Source: Corynebacterium lactis RW2-5 (GTDB lineage Bacteria > Actinomycetota > Actinomycetes > Mycobacteriales > Mycobacteriaceae). Taken from it: 64,000 nt of DNA. The position numbers were made by a program, and so were the translations under genes. The notes under the pieces were generated by a model that saw nothing but the letters and a program-made list of their open reading frames with translations, ran no database searches and had not been told where the DNA came from. The stretch spans positions 620,001-684,000 of the forward strand of contig NZ_CP006841.1 in the NCBI RefSeq assembly GCF_001274895.1. Direction: 5' to 3'. Each line of letters opens with the position of its first letter. The first letter of the stretch is position 1. Below are positions 25,436 through 33,811 of the stretch, piece by piece.

Positions 25436-25780
25436 CTAGCCCTGTTTCTCCACCTCAATGCTGGAGATTTCGAACTCGCGCCCGTGGCGCAGGTCGGCGG
25501 TAGGTGTACCGCAGACTGGGCAGGTCAGGGCGTAGAACTGGTCGATTTCGTGTTCGGCATCGCAGGTGGGGCAGTAGACGGTGGAGATAACCAGCTCCGC
25601 CTCGAACTGCGCGTCCTCACAGTCCGTGCCGAAGCTGGCTACCGGCCACGCGGCGATGAGCGAATCGTAGACTACACCCGAGCGGTCGCCGACGCGCATG
25701 AATACCTTGGTGACTCGGCGGCCGGGGGCCACCTCGGAGATTTTCTCGACCACGCTGGTCAAAAGCCCAAGCTCATGCAC
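25436..25780 (-). CDS. hypA2: Nickel chaperone HypA, copy 2 (canonical)
   Basis: A 114-residue HypA when started at GTG 25780 (MHELGLLTSVV); an ATG at 25789 would add three residues and displace the nickel-binding His2, so GTG is preferred. The zinc site is complete: Cys70-x-x-Cys73 and Cys87-x-x-Cys90. It is tail-to-tail with hyaD with zero spacing and divergent from the HupK-like gene 39 bases away. With this copy canonical and copy 1 altered, this may be the main nickel chaperone despite its position. Confidence 0.87.
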   Translation of the reverse strand: MHELGLLTSVVEKISEVAPGRRVTKVFMRVGDRSGVVYDSLIAAWPVASFGTDCEDAQFEAELVISTVYCPTCDAEHEIDQFYALTCPVCGTPTADLRHGREFEISSIEVEKQG

Positions 25781-25819
25781 GACTACCATTATTGCCAACG
25801 CGACAGTGGAAGGACAGCA

Positions 25820-27139
25820 ATGGCACCCTCAGAAAAGGTAAGCGTCGAACAGATCCAGCTCGACGAGCTTGTCGACCCCTTCGAGGCCAAGCTGGGTGTC
25901 TACCGTGCGCCCGACGGCACTGTAGATCAGGTCGCCTTCGACCTTTCCGGGCTGCCTCGTATCGATGGAATGCTTGTTGGCAAGCGGGCGGTCGATGTGC
26001 CGGACATAACCAAGAGGCTGTGCGGTCTGTGCCCCGTAGTCCACCACCTCGCTGGGGTGCGGGCGGTGGAGGCGTTGTTTTCAATTACAGAAATCTCGCG
26101 GACAGCCAGCCTGATTCGTCAGCTGCTCTGCGCCGGCTCGACGCTAGACAGCTTGGCCACGAAGTTCGTCGCCACGGACCGAGACGCCGCCCGCGCTATC
26201 AAACGAGCCGGCCAGGCGTGCCTCCGTGCTGCCGGGTCGCCGACACATTTCCCGGACGTCGCAGTCCCAGGCGGTGTGCGCAAGCCTGCTGACGAAGCGC
26301 TGGTCGCCGAGGCTCGGAAGGCGGTAGCGCAGCTGCTGGCCAGCGGAACCATCGTCGGCAGCGGGGACAACGGGGTGCCGAGCGGGAAGGACGGCCTGGA
26401 CGGCAGTTTCGCCGACAATTTTCCTGGCCTCGATATAGCGGTGGTCGACGCCGACGGTGGCCTGGATCCGCTGGGGGACTACCTCGGCGTCGCCGTGCCC
26501 GGGGAGTCCGAAGCGCGAGTCTTCGCGGCCGCAGAATGGGGCAATCGCGTCCGGGAGACGGCTCCCGGCGACGCCGCGCCCCGGCCCGCTTTCGATTTCA
26601 GCCCGGCGAATGCGCCCTGCACCCAGCAGCCCCGCTTCTACAGGGTGGGGCCGATTGCGCGCCTGGCGGTCGTCGGAAGGCGCGGCGCGAGCCCGGCGGC
26701 GGCTCAAGAGCAACTGCTGGCGGATACGGCGCAGCGTGCGGCCGAGCTGCTGGACTCGTCGGACCTGCTGGGGGAGGAGATCCTCGTGAGGAGAGCGCAG
26801 GAGGCCGTCGAGGCGGCGGGGCTTGAGGGCAGCCGGACGGGCGTCGGCATCGTCGACGGGCCGCGCGGGCTGCTCGTGCACAGGTACACCGCAGCGGCCG
26901 ACGGCATCATCACGGACTGTCAGATTATGACGCCGACCGCGCAAAACGAACTATGGCTCACAGAGATGTTGACCGAGCGGATGCGCGGCAGCTCGCTGGA
27001 GGAGGCCGGTTCCGGTGCCAAGCGAGGCGACGACGGAATCGAGGAGTCGATCTGGGCGGCGGACCCGTGCCTGCCGTGTAGTTCCGCGCCCGCGGGGCTG
27101 ATGACGTTCAAATTCGAAGAACGCTCGCGGACGAAGTAG
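25820..27139 (+). CDS. hupK: Hydrogenase large-subunit paralogue, HupK/HoxV-like
   Basis: A 439-residue protein related to [NiFe] hydrogenase large subunits but shorter. It keeps an L1-like motif, RLCGLCPVVHH (Cys68, Cys71), and an L2-like motif, DPCLPCSSA (Cys417, Cys420), but lacks the terminal histidine after which HyaD-type proteases cut, and runs on 25 residues with no normal tail. The middle is divergent and has a Gly/Ser-rich insert. No small-subunit gene accompanies it. The next gene is a HypC-like chaperone, as in rhizobial hupK/hupF and Ralstonia hoxV/hoxL, so a scaffold role in assembling Fe(CN)2CO is more likely than a second enzyme. GGAAGGA (25808-25814) fixes the ATG start. A longer upstream frame from 25484 is a shadow of hypA2. 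Confidence 0.72.
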   Translation: MAPSEKVSVEQIQLDELVDPFEAKLGVYRAPDGTVDQVAFDLSGLPRIDGMLVGKRAVDVPDITKRLCGLCPVVHHLAGVRAVEALFSITEISRTASLIRQLLCAGSTLDSLATKFVATDRDAARAIKRAGQACLRAAGSPTHFPDVAVPGGVRKPADEALVAEARKAVAQLLASGTIVGSGDNGVPSGKDGLDGSFADNFPGLDIAVVDADGGLDPLGDYLGVAVPGESEARVFAAAEWGNRVRETAPGDAAPRPAFDFSPANAPCTQQPRFYRVGPIARLAVVGRRGASPAAAQEQLLADTAQRAAELLDSSDLLGEEILVRRAQEAVEAAGLEGSRTGVGIVDGPRGLLVHRYTAAADGIITDCQIMTPTAQNELWLTEMLTERMRGSSLEEAGSGAKRGDDGIEESIWAADPCLPCSSAPAGLMTFKFEERSRTK

Positions 27140-27195
27140 GGATATTGTCGAGTTAGCAGTCGCCGACTTTGGCGGTAGAGAGGGAAGCGTAAGAC

Positions 27196-27462
27196 ATGTG
27201 CCTGGGAATTCCGGCGAAGGTACTGGAGGTCACCGACGGCCCGCTGCCGAGTGCAGTGGTGGAAATGGCCGGTCAGCAGCGCAGCGTTTCCGCGATGTAC
27301 GTTCCGGAGCTACAGGCCGGTGACTGGGTCTTTATCCAAAACGGCTTTGCTATGAACGTTTTAGATGAGGAGGACGCTCGCCAGTCGCTCGCCGCAATCG
27401 ACGAGTACAACCTGATTGCCCATGTAGCGGAAAACGCGCCGAAACCCAGGCGTACTTCTTAA
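27196..27462 (+). CDS. hypC2: HypC/HupF-like chaperone, copy 2
   Basis: An 88-residue HypC-family protein. MCLGIPAKVLEV keeps the essential Cys2, and GFAMNVLDEEDA matches the second conserved block. The conserved histidine is replaced: WVFIQNGFAM has Gln48 where copy 1 has His48. It starts 56 bases after the HupK-like gene. By analogy with HupF and HoxL, it probably works with the HupK-like protein, holding the iron unit or protecting the immature large subunit from oxygen. That pairing is inference from gene order. Confidence 0.85.
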   Translation: MCLGIPAKVLEVTDGPLPSAVVEMAGQQRSVSAMYVPELQAGDWVFIQNGFAMNVLDEEDARQSLAAIDEYNLIAHVAENAPKPRRTS

Positions 27463-27540
27463 AGGCCGCTGAAAGTTTTCGGCGCGTTGGCTGGCGCGTG
27501 CCGGATGCAGCTGGAGCGCGGTCGGCTAATTGCGCTTTGT

Positions 27541-29118
27541 CTAGTTAACGCAGACCAGGCCGCCGGCGTCGATCTTTGGCGTCGGGTTCTCGGCTACGGC
27601 GCCGCCCTCCTGGCCGATGACGTCGCCGTTAGCGCCGTCGTCGGCAGGCGGCTTGGGGGCGGCTTCCGGTTGCGCGACCCCGCCGCCATCGACGCCCGGC
27701 CCCGAGTAGTCACCGGCGACAGTGACGGAAATGTGGTGCGGATTCAGGGTCGTGTCGTGGACAATTGGCACGCCACCGAGAGCCTCAGAGATGGCCTTGG
27801 CGGCGGGATCGTCCGGATCCGCCGCGTTGACCTGGCTGGTCGCGACGCCGGCGAACTCCGCATTCGAAACTTCGCCGCGCGAGTAGCCTTTCTCACCGAG
27901 TACGTCCGCGACCCGGCTCGCAAGCCCCTCGATGCCGGTTGCGTTGTAAACACTCACGGTCGTCGCCGCAGCGTCGTGGTCGGCTGGGGCTTTGTCCTCC
28001 GGAGCCTTCGCGCCTTCGCCCTCCTTGGGGCCGAGCAGGGTCTCGAAGTACTTGTGGACCTGACCCTTATCGATGGTCACGACGGATTCACCGTAGTCGC
28101 CCGTGCCGTCGATAGAGGTGACGGGGATAGTCTCGAACTTAACGTTTCCACCGGTCAGGCCCTGCATCTGGGTCGCGAAACCGGTGACGTCCCAGTTGTC
28201 GTCCAGGACAACAGAGCGCTGGACGGCGGTGCCCAGCTCAGAGAGCTTCGCCGGGTTGGACAGCGTGCCTGCTCCCAGCAGCTTATTGGCGAACGAGGCC
28301 ATGAACACCTGCTGGCGAGTAATACGGTCGAGGTCGCCGCGGGGCAGCCCGTGGCGCTGGCGCACGAACGACAGGGCGTCGGGGCCGCTGAGCGTCTGCG
28401 GACCAGCTGGGAAATCAGCGCCCGAGAACTCGTCGTAGACCGGGGCGTTGAGGCAGACGTCCACGCCACCGATAGCGTCGGTAAGCAGGACAAATCCGAG
28501 CAGGCCGACCTCCGCGTAGTGGTCGACGGTGATGCCACTGAGATCGCCAATCGTCTGAATCAGCGCGAGGCGACCGGCCTCGGTCGAACGCTTCTCAATC
28601 TCGGCCGGATCCGTACCCTTCTGCGCCAGCTCCTCTTCGACCGCCTGCTTGGTGTTGCCGTATACGCCGTTGATCTTGGTATTGCCCAGTCGGTTCGTGT
28701 GTACGTAGGTGTCTCGGGGAATGGAGATAGCCGTGGCCGAGGAGCCGTCGGAAGGCACACGAATGATGATGATCGTATCGGTGTTGGTCGCCTTCTCGTC
28801 GCCGGCGCGGAGCATCTCGATTTCTTCCGGGGTAAGCGGGTTGCCCTTAGCGTCCGCGCGGGAGTCCGAGCCGACGAGAAGGATGTCCGTCGCGCCGTCC
28901 TTGGTGGCACCCAGACCGAAATCGCCACCGGAGCCCAGGTTGTCGGTAGTGCGGCCCAGCGTCCACCAGCCCACCGCGGATACGACCAGGAAAATCGCGG
29001 AAACGACGATGAGTGCGTTGCGCAGCATCGCCGGCCACGCCTGGGCGGTACTCTCGGCTAAGGAGGGTGGGGCTTGAATGTCCCGCGCATGACGCGGACG
29101 TGGCGATTGGCTACTCAA
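27541..29118 (-). CDS. cpsA: LytR-CpsA-Psr family cell-wall ligase with LytR_C domain
   Basis: A 525-residue membrane-anchored LCP protein. One membrane segment near residues 33-52 is followed by the LCP catalytic domain (LVGSDSRAD, SIPRDTYVHT with its lipid-phosphate arginine, NGVYG, RQRHGLPRGDLDR) and a C-terminal LytR_C domain (VSVYNATGIEGLASRVADVL). It attaches polymers such as arabinogalactan to peptidoglycan. A GTG at 29166 would give a longer product, but a perfect AGGAGG (29125-29130, minus strand) lies six bases before TTG 29118, which decides the start. It is divergent from rmlD, as in M. tuberculosis. The 524-residue frame on the other strand is a shadow. Confidence 0.92.
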   Translation of the reverse strand: MSSQSPRPRHARDIQAPPSLAESTAQAWPAMLRNALIVVSAIFLVVSAVGWWTLGRTTDNLGSGGDFGLGATKDGATDILLVGSDSRADAKGNPLTPEEIEMLRAGDEKATNTDTIIIIRVPSDGSSATAISIPRDTYVHTNRLGNTKINGVYGNTKQAVEEELAQKGTDPAEIEKRSTEAGRLALIQTIGDLSGITVDHYAEVGLLGFVLLTDAIGGVDVCLNAPVYDEFSGADFPAGPQTLSGPDALSFVRQRHGLPRGDLDRITRQQVFMASFANKLLGAGTLSNPAKLSELGTAVQRSVVLDDNWDVTGFATQMQGLTGGNVKFETIPVTSIDGTGDYGESVVTIDKGQVHKYFETLLGPKEGEGAKAPEDKAPADHDAAATTVSVYNATGIEGLASRVADVLGEKGYSRGEVSNAEFAGVATSQVNAADPDDPAAKAISEALGGVPIVHDTTLNPHHISVTVAGDYSGPGVDGGGVAQPEAAPKPPADDGANGDVIGQEGGAVAENPTPKIDAGGLVCVN

Positions 29119-29226
29119 ACCAGGCCTCCTGTGACAACGGATGAGAATAGTTTCTTCGGCGAGCACTTAGTGCGCGCTGGCACGGGCCGCCTGTTATTCG
29201 TTTACACGATAGTGAAAAAGAAGGAT

Positions 29227-30237
29227 ATGACTAAAATTACCCGAACGCATTCGAGCACACCTCAGGCTACGCCGAGCACTGCGGCTGCCGCAGGCGCCGC
29301 GGCCGCCGCTGAGCAGGAGATCTCGTCGCCGGTGTCGGCGCGTCGTAAAGCGAAGGTCGTGATCGTGGGGGCTGCGGGGCAGCTGGGTGTCGCGCTGCAG
29401 GCCTGCCCGCAGGCGGAAGCGTTCGAGGTAGTCGCCCTGAGCCGCAGCCAACTCGACGTTGCCAGCGCCGAATCTGTCGCCTCTTCCGACGCGCTTTCCG
29501 ACGCCTCGGTCATCATCAATGCCGCGGCCTACACCGACGTTGATGGTGCCGAAACCGCCCCAGAGTCCGCGCACCTGGTCAACGCGCTCGGGCCGAAATA
29601 CCTGGCGGCCAGGGCCAAGCAGGAGGGGGCATACTTAATCCACGTGTCCACCGACTACGTCTTTGGCGACGTAGTCCACTCTGGCCCGCCACGGCCCCTG
29701 CAAGTAGACGACGACACCGTTCCGAACACGATGTACGGGCGCACGAAACTGGTGGGGGAGACCAACGTTGTCGACTCCGGAGCTGATGCCGTCATCGTCC
29801 GCACCGCCTGGGTATGGTCCGGGCCGACCCAGCCGGAGGCGAAGGACTTCGTCTCGACGATGATTGGGCTCGCGCGGGGCGGGACGGCAGAGGGAAGCAT
29901 AATTAACGTCGTCGACGATCAGCGCGGCAATCCCACGTTCGTCGGGGACCTCGCGGAAGGCATCTGGAAGCTGGCCGAACGCGCGGTGAGCGGAGACGCA
30001 GTGAGAGGAGTCGTGCATGCCACCGGCAGCGGAGATGCGACCTGGCTCGATGTAGCGCGGGCGGTATTCGCAGCCATTGGCGAGGATCCCGGGCGTGTGC
30101 GTGCGTGCACCTCGGCGGAGTTCCCGCGCCCGGCAAGACGCCCGGCGTGGTCGGTCCTGTCTCCCGACAGCTGGCTCGCCGCTGGCCTTTCGCCCCTGCC
30201 GGAGTGGGAGGCCACGTTGCGCAGGGTGCTGTCCTAG
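29227..30237 (+). CDS. rmlD: dTDP-4-dehydrorhamnose reductase
   Basis: A 336-residue NAD(P)H-binding reductase. After an Ala/Thr-rich leader of about 35 residues it shows the Rossmann motif VVIVGAAGQLG, INAAAYTDVDGAE, the active-site HVSTDYVFG and MYGRTKLVGE (Tyr-x3-Lys). It makes dTDP-L-rhamnose, the linker sugar of arabinogalactan. The ATG at 29227 has AAGAAGGA just upstream and was chosen over a longer frame from 29074. It is the first gene of a rmlD-wbbL-manC unit. Confidence 0.92.
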   Translation: MTKITRTHSSTPQATPSTAAAAGAAAAAEQEISSPVSARRKAKVVIVGAAGQLGVALQACPQAEAFEVVALSRSQLDVASAESVASSDALSDASVIINAAAYTDVDGAETAPESAHLVNALGPKYLAARAKQEGAYLIHVSTDYVFGDVVHSGPPRPLQVDDDTVPNTMYGRTKLVGETNVVDSGADAVIVRTAWVWSGPTQPEAKDFVSTMIGLARGGTAEGSIINVVDDQRGNPTFVGDLAEGIWKLAERAVSGDAVRGVVHATGSGDATWLDVARAVFAAIGEDPGRVRACTSAEFPRPARRPAWSVLSPDSWLAAGLSPLPEWEATLRRVLS

Positions 30238-30248
30238 GCTTTATTACT

Positions 30249-31160
30249 GTGAATGAAACGGTTCCAAGCACACTCCCGCTCGGCGTAGTGACTGTCACCT
30301 TCTCGCCCGGGCGACACATCAGCGAACTGGTGGATTCGTTGGACGCGGCTGCCAGCGCCGGGACTCGGCTGATTATGGCCGACAACGGCTCGGTCGACGG
30401 TTCCGTCGAGGCGGAGACCGAACGTGCGGCGACTACCGGGGCGGACGTGAAGCTGCTGCGCACAGGAGGCAACATCGGCTACGGAGCAGCGGCGAATCGG
30501 GGCATCGCCGAGTTGGATCGCGCCCGCAGGGCGGGGGAAATAAACCCAGATTACGTCCTTTTGGTCAACCCGGACGTCATCTTTGAGCCGGGTTCGATTG
30601 ACGCGATGCTCGATTGCGCGGCTCGTAATCCGCGGGCGGGTTCGGTGGGGCCGCTGATCCGTGAGGCCGACGGGAGCGTGTATCCGTCGGCGCGCGCAGT
30701 TCCGGAGCTCGTCTCCGGGATTGGCCACGCACTACTGGCGGATGTCTGGCCGTCGAATCCATTCTCGGCGCGCTACCGCGATGACTCCGACATGAGCCGC
30801 GAGAGGGACGCCGGCTGGCTCTCGGGCGCGTGCCTGCTGCTGAAGTGGGACGCGTTCGAAGCTATCGACGGCTTCGATACCCGCTACTTCATGTACATGG
30901 AGGACGTCGACCTGGGAGACCGGCTGGGCCGCGCCGGATGGCGAAATGTTTTCTGCCCGGCGGCGGAAATCCGCCACGCGCAGGGGCATTCGGCCAGCAA
31001 ACACCCGGAGATTACGGTCAGGGCCCACCACGAATCCGCGTACCGCTTCATGTCGGATCGGCTCCCGGGATGGAAGTGGGCGCCGATGAGGCTGATTCTG
31101 CGCGCCGGGCTGTTCGTGCGTGGCTCCGCCATAATCGCCGTCAAAAAGCGTAGGAATTAA
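30249..31160 (+). CDS. wbbL: Glycosyltransferase family 2, probable rhamnosyltransferase WbbL
   Basis: A 303-residue GT2 enzyme. It has VVTVTFSPGRHISELVDSL at the nucleotide-sugar end, MADNGSVDGSV, GYGAAANRG, VNPDV (metal site) and GWLSGACLLLKWDAFEAIDGFD. It matches WbbL, which adds rhamnose to GlcNAc-PP-decaprenol in linker-unit synthesis. The GTG start at 30249 lies 11 bases after the rmlD stop; no convincing ribosome binding site was found, so coupling with rmlD is possible. Upstream extension to 30105 overlaps rmlD and is not used. Confidence 0.88.
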   Translation: MNETVPSTLPLGVVTVTFSPGRHISELVDSLDAAASAGTRLIMADNGSVDGSVEAETERAATTGADVKLLRTGGNIGYGAAANRGIAELDRARRAGEINPDYVLLVNPDVIFEPGSIDAMLDCAARNPRAGSVGPLIREADGSVYPSARAVPELVSGIGHALLADVWPSNPFSARYRDDSDMSRERDAGWLSGACLLLKWDAFEAIDGFDTRYFMYMEDVDLGDRLGRAGWRNVFCPAAEIRHAQGHSASKHPEITVRAHHESAYRFMSDRLPGWKWAPMRLILRAGLFVRGSAIIAVKKRRN

Positions 31161-31255
31161 TTTAGTCCCTTCGCGGCGGCTGTTTCGAGCGTGCCTATGC
31201 AGCGGATAACCAGTTGCCGTCGACCGTCGATTAGGACAGAAAGTAACCGATTCTC

Positions 31256-32389
31256 ATGACCACCGAAGTCCGTTCCAACACGGGTGCTGACGCCTCGAAC
31301 GAGGCCGGCGCTGCTCTGGCCGAGCGCACCGACGCAGTCATTCTCGTCGGCGGGCAGGGGACGCGTTTGCGGCCTCTTACGGTTAACACGCCGAAGCCGA
31401 TGCTCCCGACCGCGGGGCGCCCGTTCCTCGAGCACCTACTGGGGCGAATCCGCGCAGCCGGAATGACCCACGTGGTTCTCGGCACTTCCTACAAGGCTGA
31501 AGTATTCGAGGAGCACTTCGGTGACGGTTCCGACCTCGGGCTGGAGATTGAGTACGTCGTCGAGACTGAGCCTCTTGGCACCGGCGGCGGCATCCGAAAT
31601 GTCGCGGACAAACTGCGTTACGACACCGCGATGGTGTTCAACGGCGATGTCCTCGGCGGCACCGATTTGCGGGCGGTCCTCGGCACCCACGCTGAGAAGG
31701 ACGCGGACGTGACCATGCACTTGGTGCGCGTCCCCGACCCGCGCGCCTTCGGTTGCGTGCCCACTGACGCCGACGGCCGAGTTCTCGAGTTCCTCGAGAA
31801 GACCCAGGATCCGCCGACCGACCAGATCAACGCCGGCATTTACGTTTTCCGCCGCGAGGTCATAGAGTCGATTCCGGCTGGCCGGCCGATTAGCGTCGAG
31901 CGCGAGATTTTCCCGGCGCTCCTGGACGGTGGCAGGGCTGTCTACGGTCACGTCGACTACGCCTACTGGCGCGACATGGGAACCCCGGGAGACTTTGTCC
32001 GCGGTTCCTCCGACCTGGTTCGCGGCATCGCCCCCTCGCCGCTGCTCGAAGGTCACCACGGGGAGTCGCTTGTCGACGATTCAGCCTCGGTCGGCGGAGG
32101 CGCCCTGCTCTACGGTGGCTCCGTGGTGGGCCGCGGCGCGGAGATCGGTGCGGGAGCCCGCATCGATCAGTCTGTCATTTTCGACGGTGCGCGCATCGGA
32201 GCGGGAGCGGTGATTGAGAGGTCGATCGTTGCCGCGGGCGCGGACATCGGGCCTCGTACCGTGGTCAGCGACGCGATTATCGGCGAGGGCGCTGTCGTTG
32301 GCGCCAGGTGCGAGCTGATTAATGGCCTGCGAGTATGGCCGGGTGTGACAATCCCCGATCACGGTGTGCGATTCTCCACTGACGTCTAG
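31256..32389 (+). CDS. manC: Mannose-1-phosphate guanylyltransferase
   Basis: A 377-residue nucleotidyltransferase with a left-handed beta-helix tail. VILVGGQGTRLRPLT (signature with the catalytic arginine), PKPMLP, FNGDVLGG and YWRDMGTPGDFV are present; hexapeptide repeats follow from about residue 280. It makes GDP-mannose for lipomannan and mannosylated lipids. Context (rmlD, wbbL, and phosphomannomutase and ManA a few kb on) matches the M. tuberculosis cpsA-rmlD-wbbL1-manB block. A 35-residue Ser/Ala-rich leader precedes the domain. Confidence 0.88.
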   Translation: MTTEVRSNTGADASNEAGAALAERTDAVILVGGQGTRLRPLTVNTPKPMLPTAGRPFLEHLLGRIRAAGMTHVVLGTSYKAEVFEEHFGDGSDLGLEIEYVVETEPLGTGGGIRNVADKLRYDTAMVFNGDVLGGTDLRAVLGTHAEKDADVTMHLVRVPDPRAFGCVPTDADGRVLEFLEKTQDPPTDQINAGIYVFRREVIESIPAGRPISVEREIFPALLDGGRAVYGHVDYAYWRDMGTPGDFVRGSSDLVRGIAPSPLLEGHHGESLVDDSASVGGGALLYGGSVVGRGAEIGAGARIDQSVIFDGARIGAGAVIERSIVAAGADIGPRTVVSDAIIGEGAVVGARCELINGLRVWPGVTIPDHGVRFSTDV

Positions 32390-32715
32390 CGAACCGGCGT
32401 CTAGCATTGTCTCGGCCGAGGTGAGCGAATAGGAAATTTGGTCCGTTTTAGAGCGCCAGGAGTGGGGCAGCGCACCCATCCCTCAACCTGTACTTAATCC
32501 CCAACGCGGGGGGAGTGGGTTCTGGGGCAATAGAGAGTTATTCCCAATTTCCCCGTTCGGCTTGACCGACAGTGGGTTACACGTGTGTAATCACAAATGT
32601 GTGTTTCGCACTTTTCCAGCCTCTAACCGGCTTGGATGCGGTCTGTGACAAGGTCGCGATTGTGTGAGCAAGACCCAAGTAGACCCAAAGTTATCGTCGG
32701 CAGGAGGCCCTCAGC
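32390..32715. other. 326-base intergenic region upstream of whiB2
   Basis: No coding frame is supported. It holds a GC-rich stretch with CCCC/GGGG complementarity near 32500-32515, a candidate promoter at 32562-32591 and a ~125-base untranslated leader to whiB2. AGGAGG (32702-32707) is the ribosome binding site. Confidence 0.6.
32562..32591 (+). promoter_or_regulatory. Candidate whiB2 promoter
   Basis: TTGACC (32562-32567) and TGTAAT (32586-32591) are 18 bases apart. An imperfect palindrome (TTACAC...TGTGTAA, 32578-32591) overlaps the -10, which could be an operator. Confidence 0.45.
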
Positions 32716-33084
32716 ATGGATAAGTCCAGCATGTTTGATGGCAACTTCGCGGTCGATCATGAGACGAATGCGGGTGAAGACCACGTGACCGAAAGCTCCT
32801 CTGAGAACCAGCCTCGACCGTTGGCAGAGTGGGCGGATGACCTCTCCGGTCTTTTTGAGGCCGTAGATCAGGATTGGCAGGAGCAGGCGCTGTGTGCCCA
32901 GACTGATCCTGAGGCCTTCTTCCCGGAGAAGGGCGGTTCGACGCGTGAGGCGAAGCGCATCTGCCGTGCGTGCGGCGTTCGCGATGAATGCCTGGAGTTC
33001 GCCTTGGAACACGATGAGCGCTTCGGTATCTGGGGTGGCCTTTCGGAGCGTGAACGCCGCAGGCTGAAGAAGGAAATCGGCTAG
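32716..33084 (+). CDS. whiB2: WhiB-family iron-sulfur regulator, WhiB2/WhcD type
   Basis: A 122-residue WhiB protein. Four cysteines (60, 83, 86, 92) bind a [4Fe-4S] cluster; GIWGG and the basic ERRRLKK tail form the turn and DNA-contact region. The ~40-residue acidic N-terminal extension is typical of WhiB2/WhmD rather than WhiB1. WhiB2 controls septation and cell division genes with WhiA in actinobacteria. It lies in the conserved slot next to the Rv3259- and Rv3258c-type genes, with a long leader. Confidence 0.92.
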   Translation: MDKSSMFDGNFAVDHETNAGEDHVTESSSENQPRPLAEWADDLSGLFEAVDQDWQEQALCAQTDPEAFFPEKGGSTREAKRICRACGVRDECLEFALEHDERFGIWGGLSERERRRLKKEIG

Positions 33085-33191
33085 CCGTATCCTAGCGGCC
33101 TGCTTAATTTTCCGGGCTCAATATTCTGGCTCTCGCGAGTTTTTGGTGAGGGCCATTTTTTCTGTCTATCCCACCTGTGTCGCCGGACGGC

Positions 33192-33665
33192 TTATAGGAA
33201 GTCCTCGTCGAAGTCCGAGTCGACGTCGAGGGGCTCAATCCCGAGGTAGACGGCAACGAGCAGCGTAAGCACGTGGCGTAGCAGCAAGTCGAGCTCCCGG
33301 CGGTCGCCGACTCTGCGTTCGATGGGGCGACGGAAAACCACCACGCATGGTCTGGTGGGATTGCCCGCCCGGTCGATGCCCGCTGGAATCAGTCGGCCCA
33401 GAGGGACTGCGCCGTCGGCGACGATTTCCTCAGGCAGGTACATCCCAGGGCTCAGCTGCATTCGGGGGATTGTGTCGATGGCGATGTCGAGGTGCGATAG
33501 TTCTCGGGACCACCGCTGATCCAGCGGGGAATAGGCGTCGATGACGGCCTGGTCGAATGATTCAGAACGGCTCTTCCACCGGGGAACCTCAGGGGGGAGC
33601 AGCGGTCCACGGGGGCCGCGGCCGCGGCGGATTGATCGGCGGATCCCGCTGTGGTTGACGTTCAT
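33192..33665 (-). CDS. Metallopeptidase-family (zincin-like) protein, Rv3259 type, without HExxH
   Basis: A 157-residue protein corresponding by position to Rv3259, annotated as metallopeptidase family. The N-terminus is basic (RRSIRRGRGPRGPLLPP). The core has a hydrophobic FDQAVIDAYSPL, a PGMYLPEEIVADGAVPLGRLIPAGIDRAG segment and VVVFRRPIERR. The helix where an HExxH zinc site would sit reads LLRHVLTLLVAVYLG, with only one histidine, so a peptidase activity is doubtful. It faces the DUF3499 gene head-to-head. Function unknown. Confidence 0.75.
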   Translation of the reverse strand: MNVNHSGIRRSIRRGRGPRGPLLPPEVPRWKSRSESFDQAVIDAYSPLDQRWSRELSHLDIAIDTIPRMQLSPGMYLPEEIVADGAVPLGRLIPAGIDRAGNPTRPCVVVFRRPIERRVGDRRELDLLLRHVLTLLVAVYLGIEPLDVDSDFDEDFL

Positions 33666-33811
33666 AGTTGGTGAGTCTAATTCCCGTTGTTGGCTTGCTG
33701 TGGGATGTGCCGCGCAGCCGTCGTGTTTTGGGGCTCATTTTGCGGCAGCTCTATCCCCGTGCTGTCCCAATACTGTGAAAAAGTTCAAGTAAAGGTCTAG
33801 ACTTTGCACTT

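Noticed and set aside
27487..29061. 524-residue open frame on the + strand opposite the LCP gene
   Set aside because: No recognisable domain, and the minus-strand frame has full LCP and LytR_C motifs with a perfect ribosome binding site.
32578..32595. Possible CRP/GlxR site before whiB2
   Set aside because: Only the TCACA half matches TGTGA-N6-TCACA.
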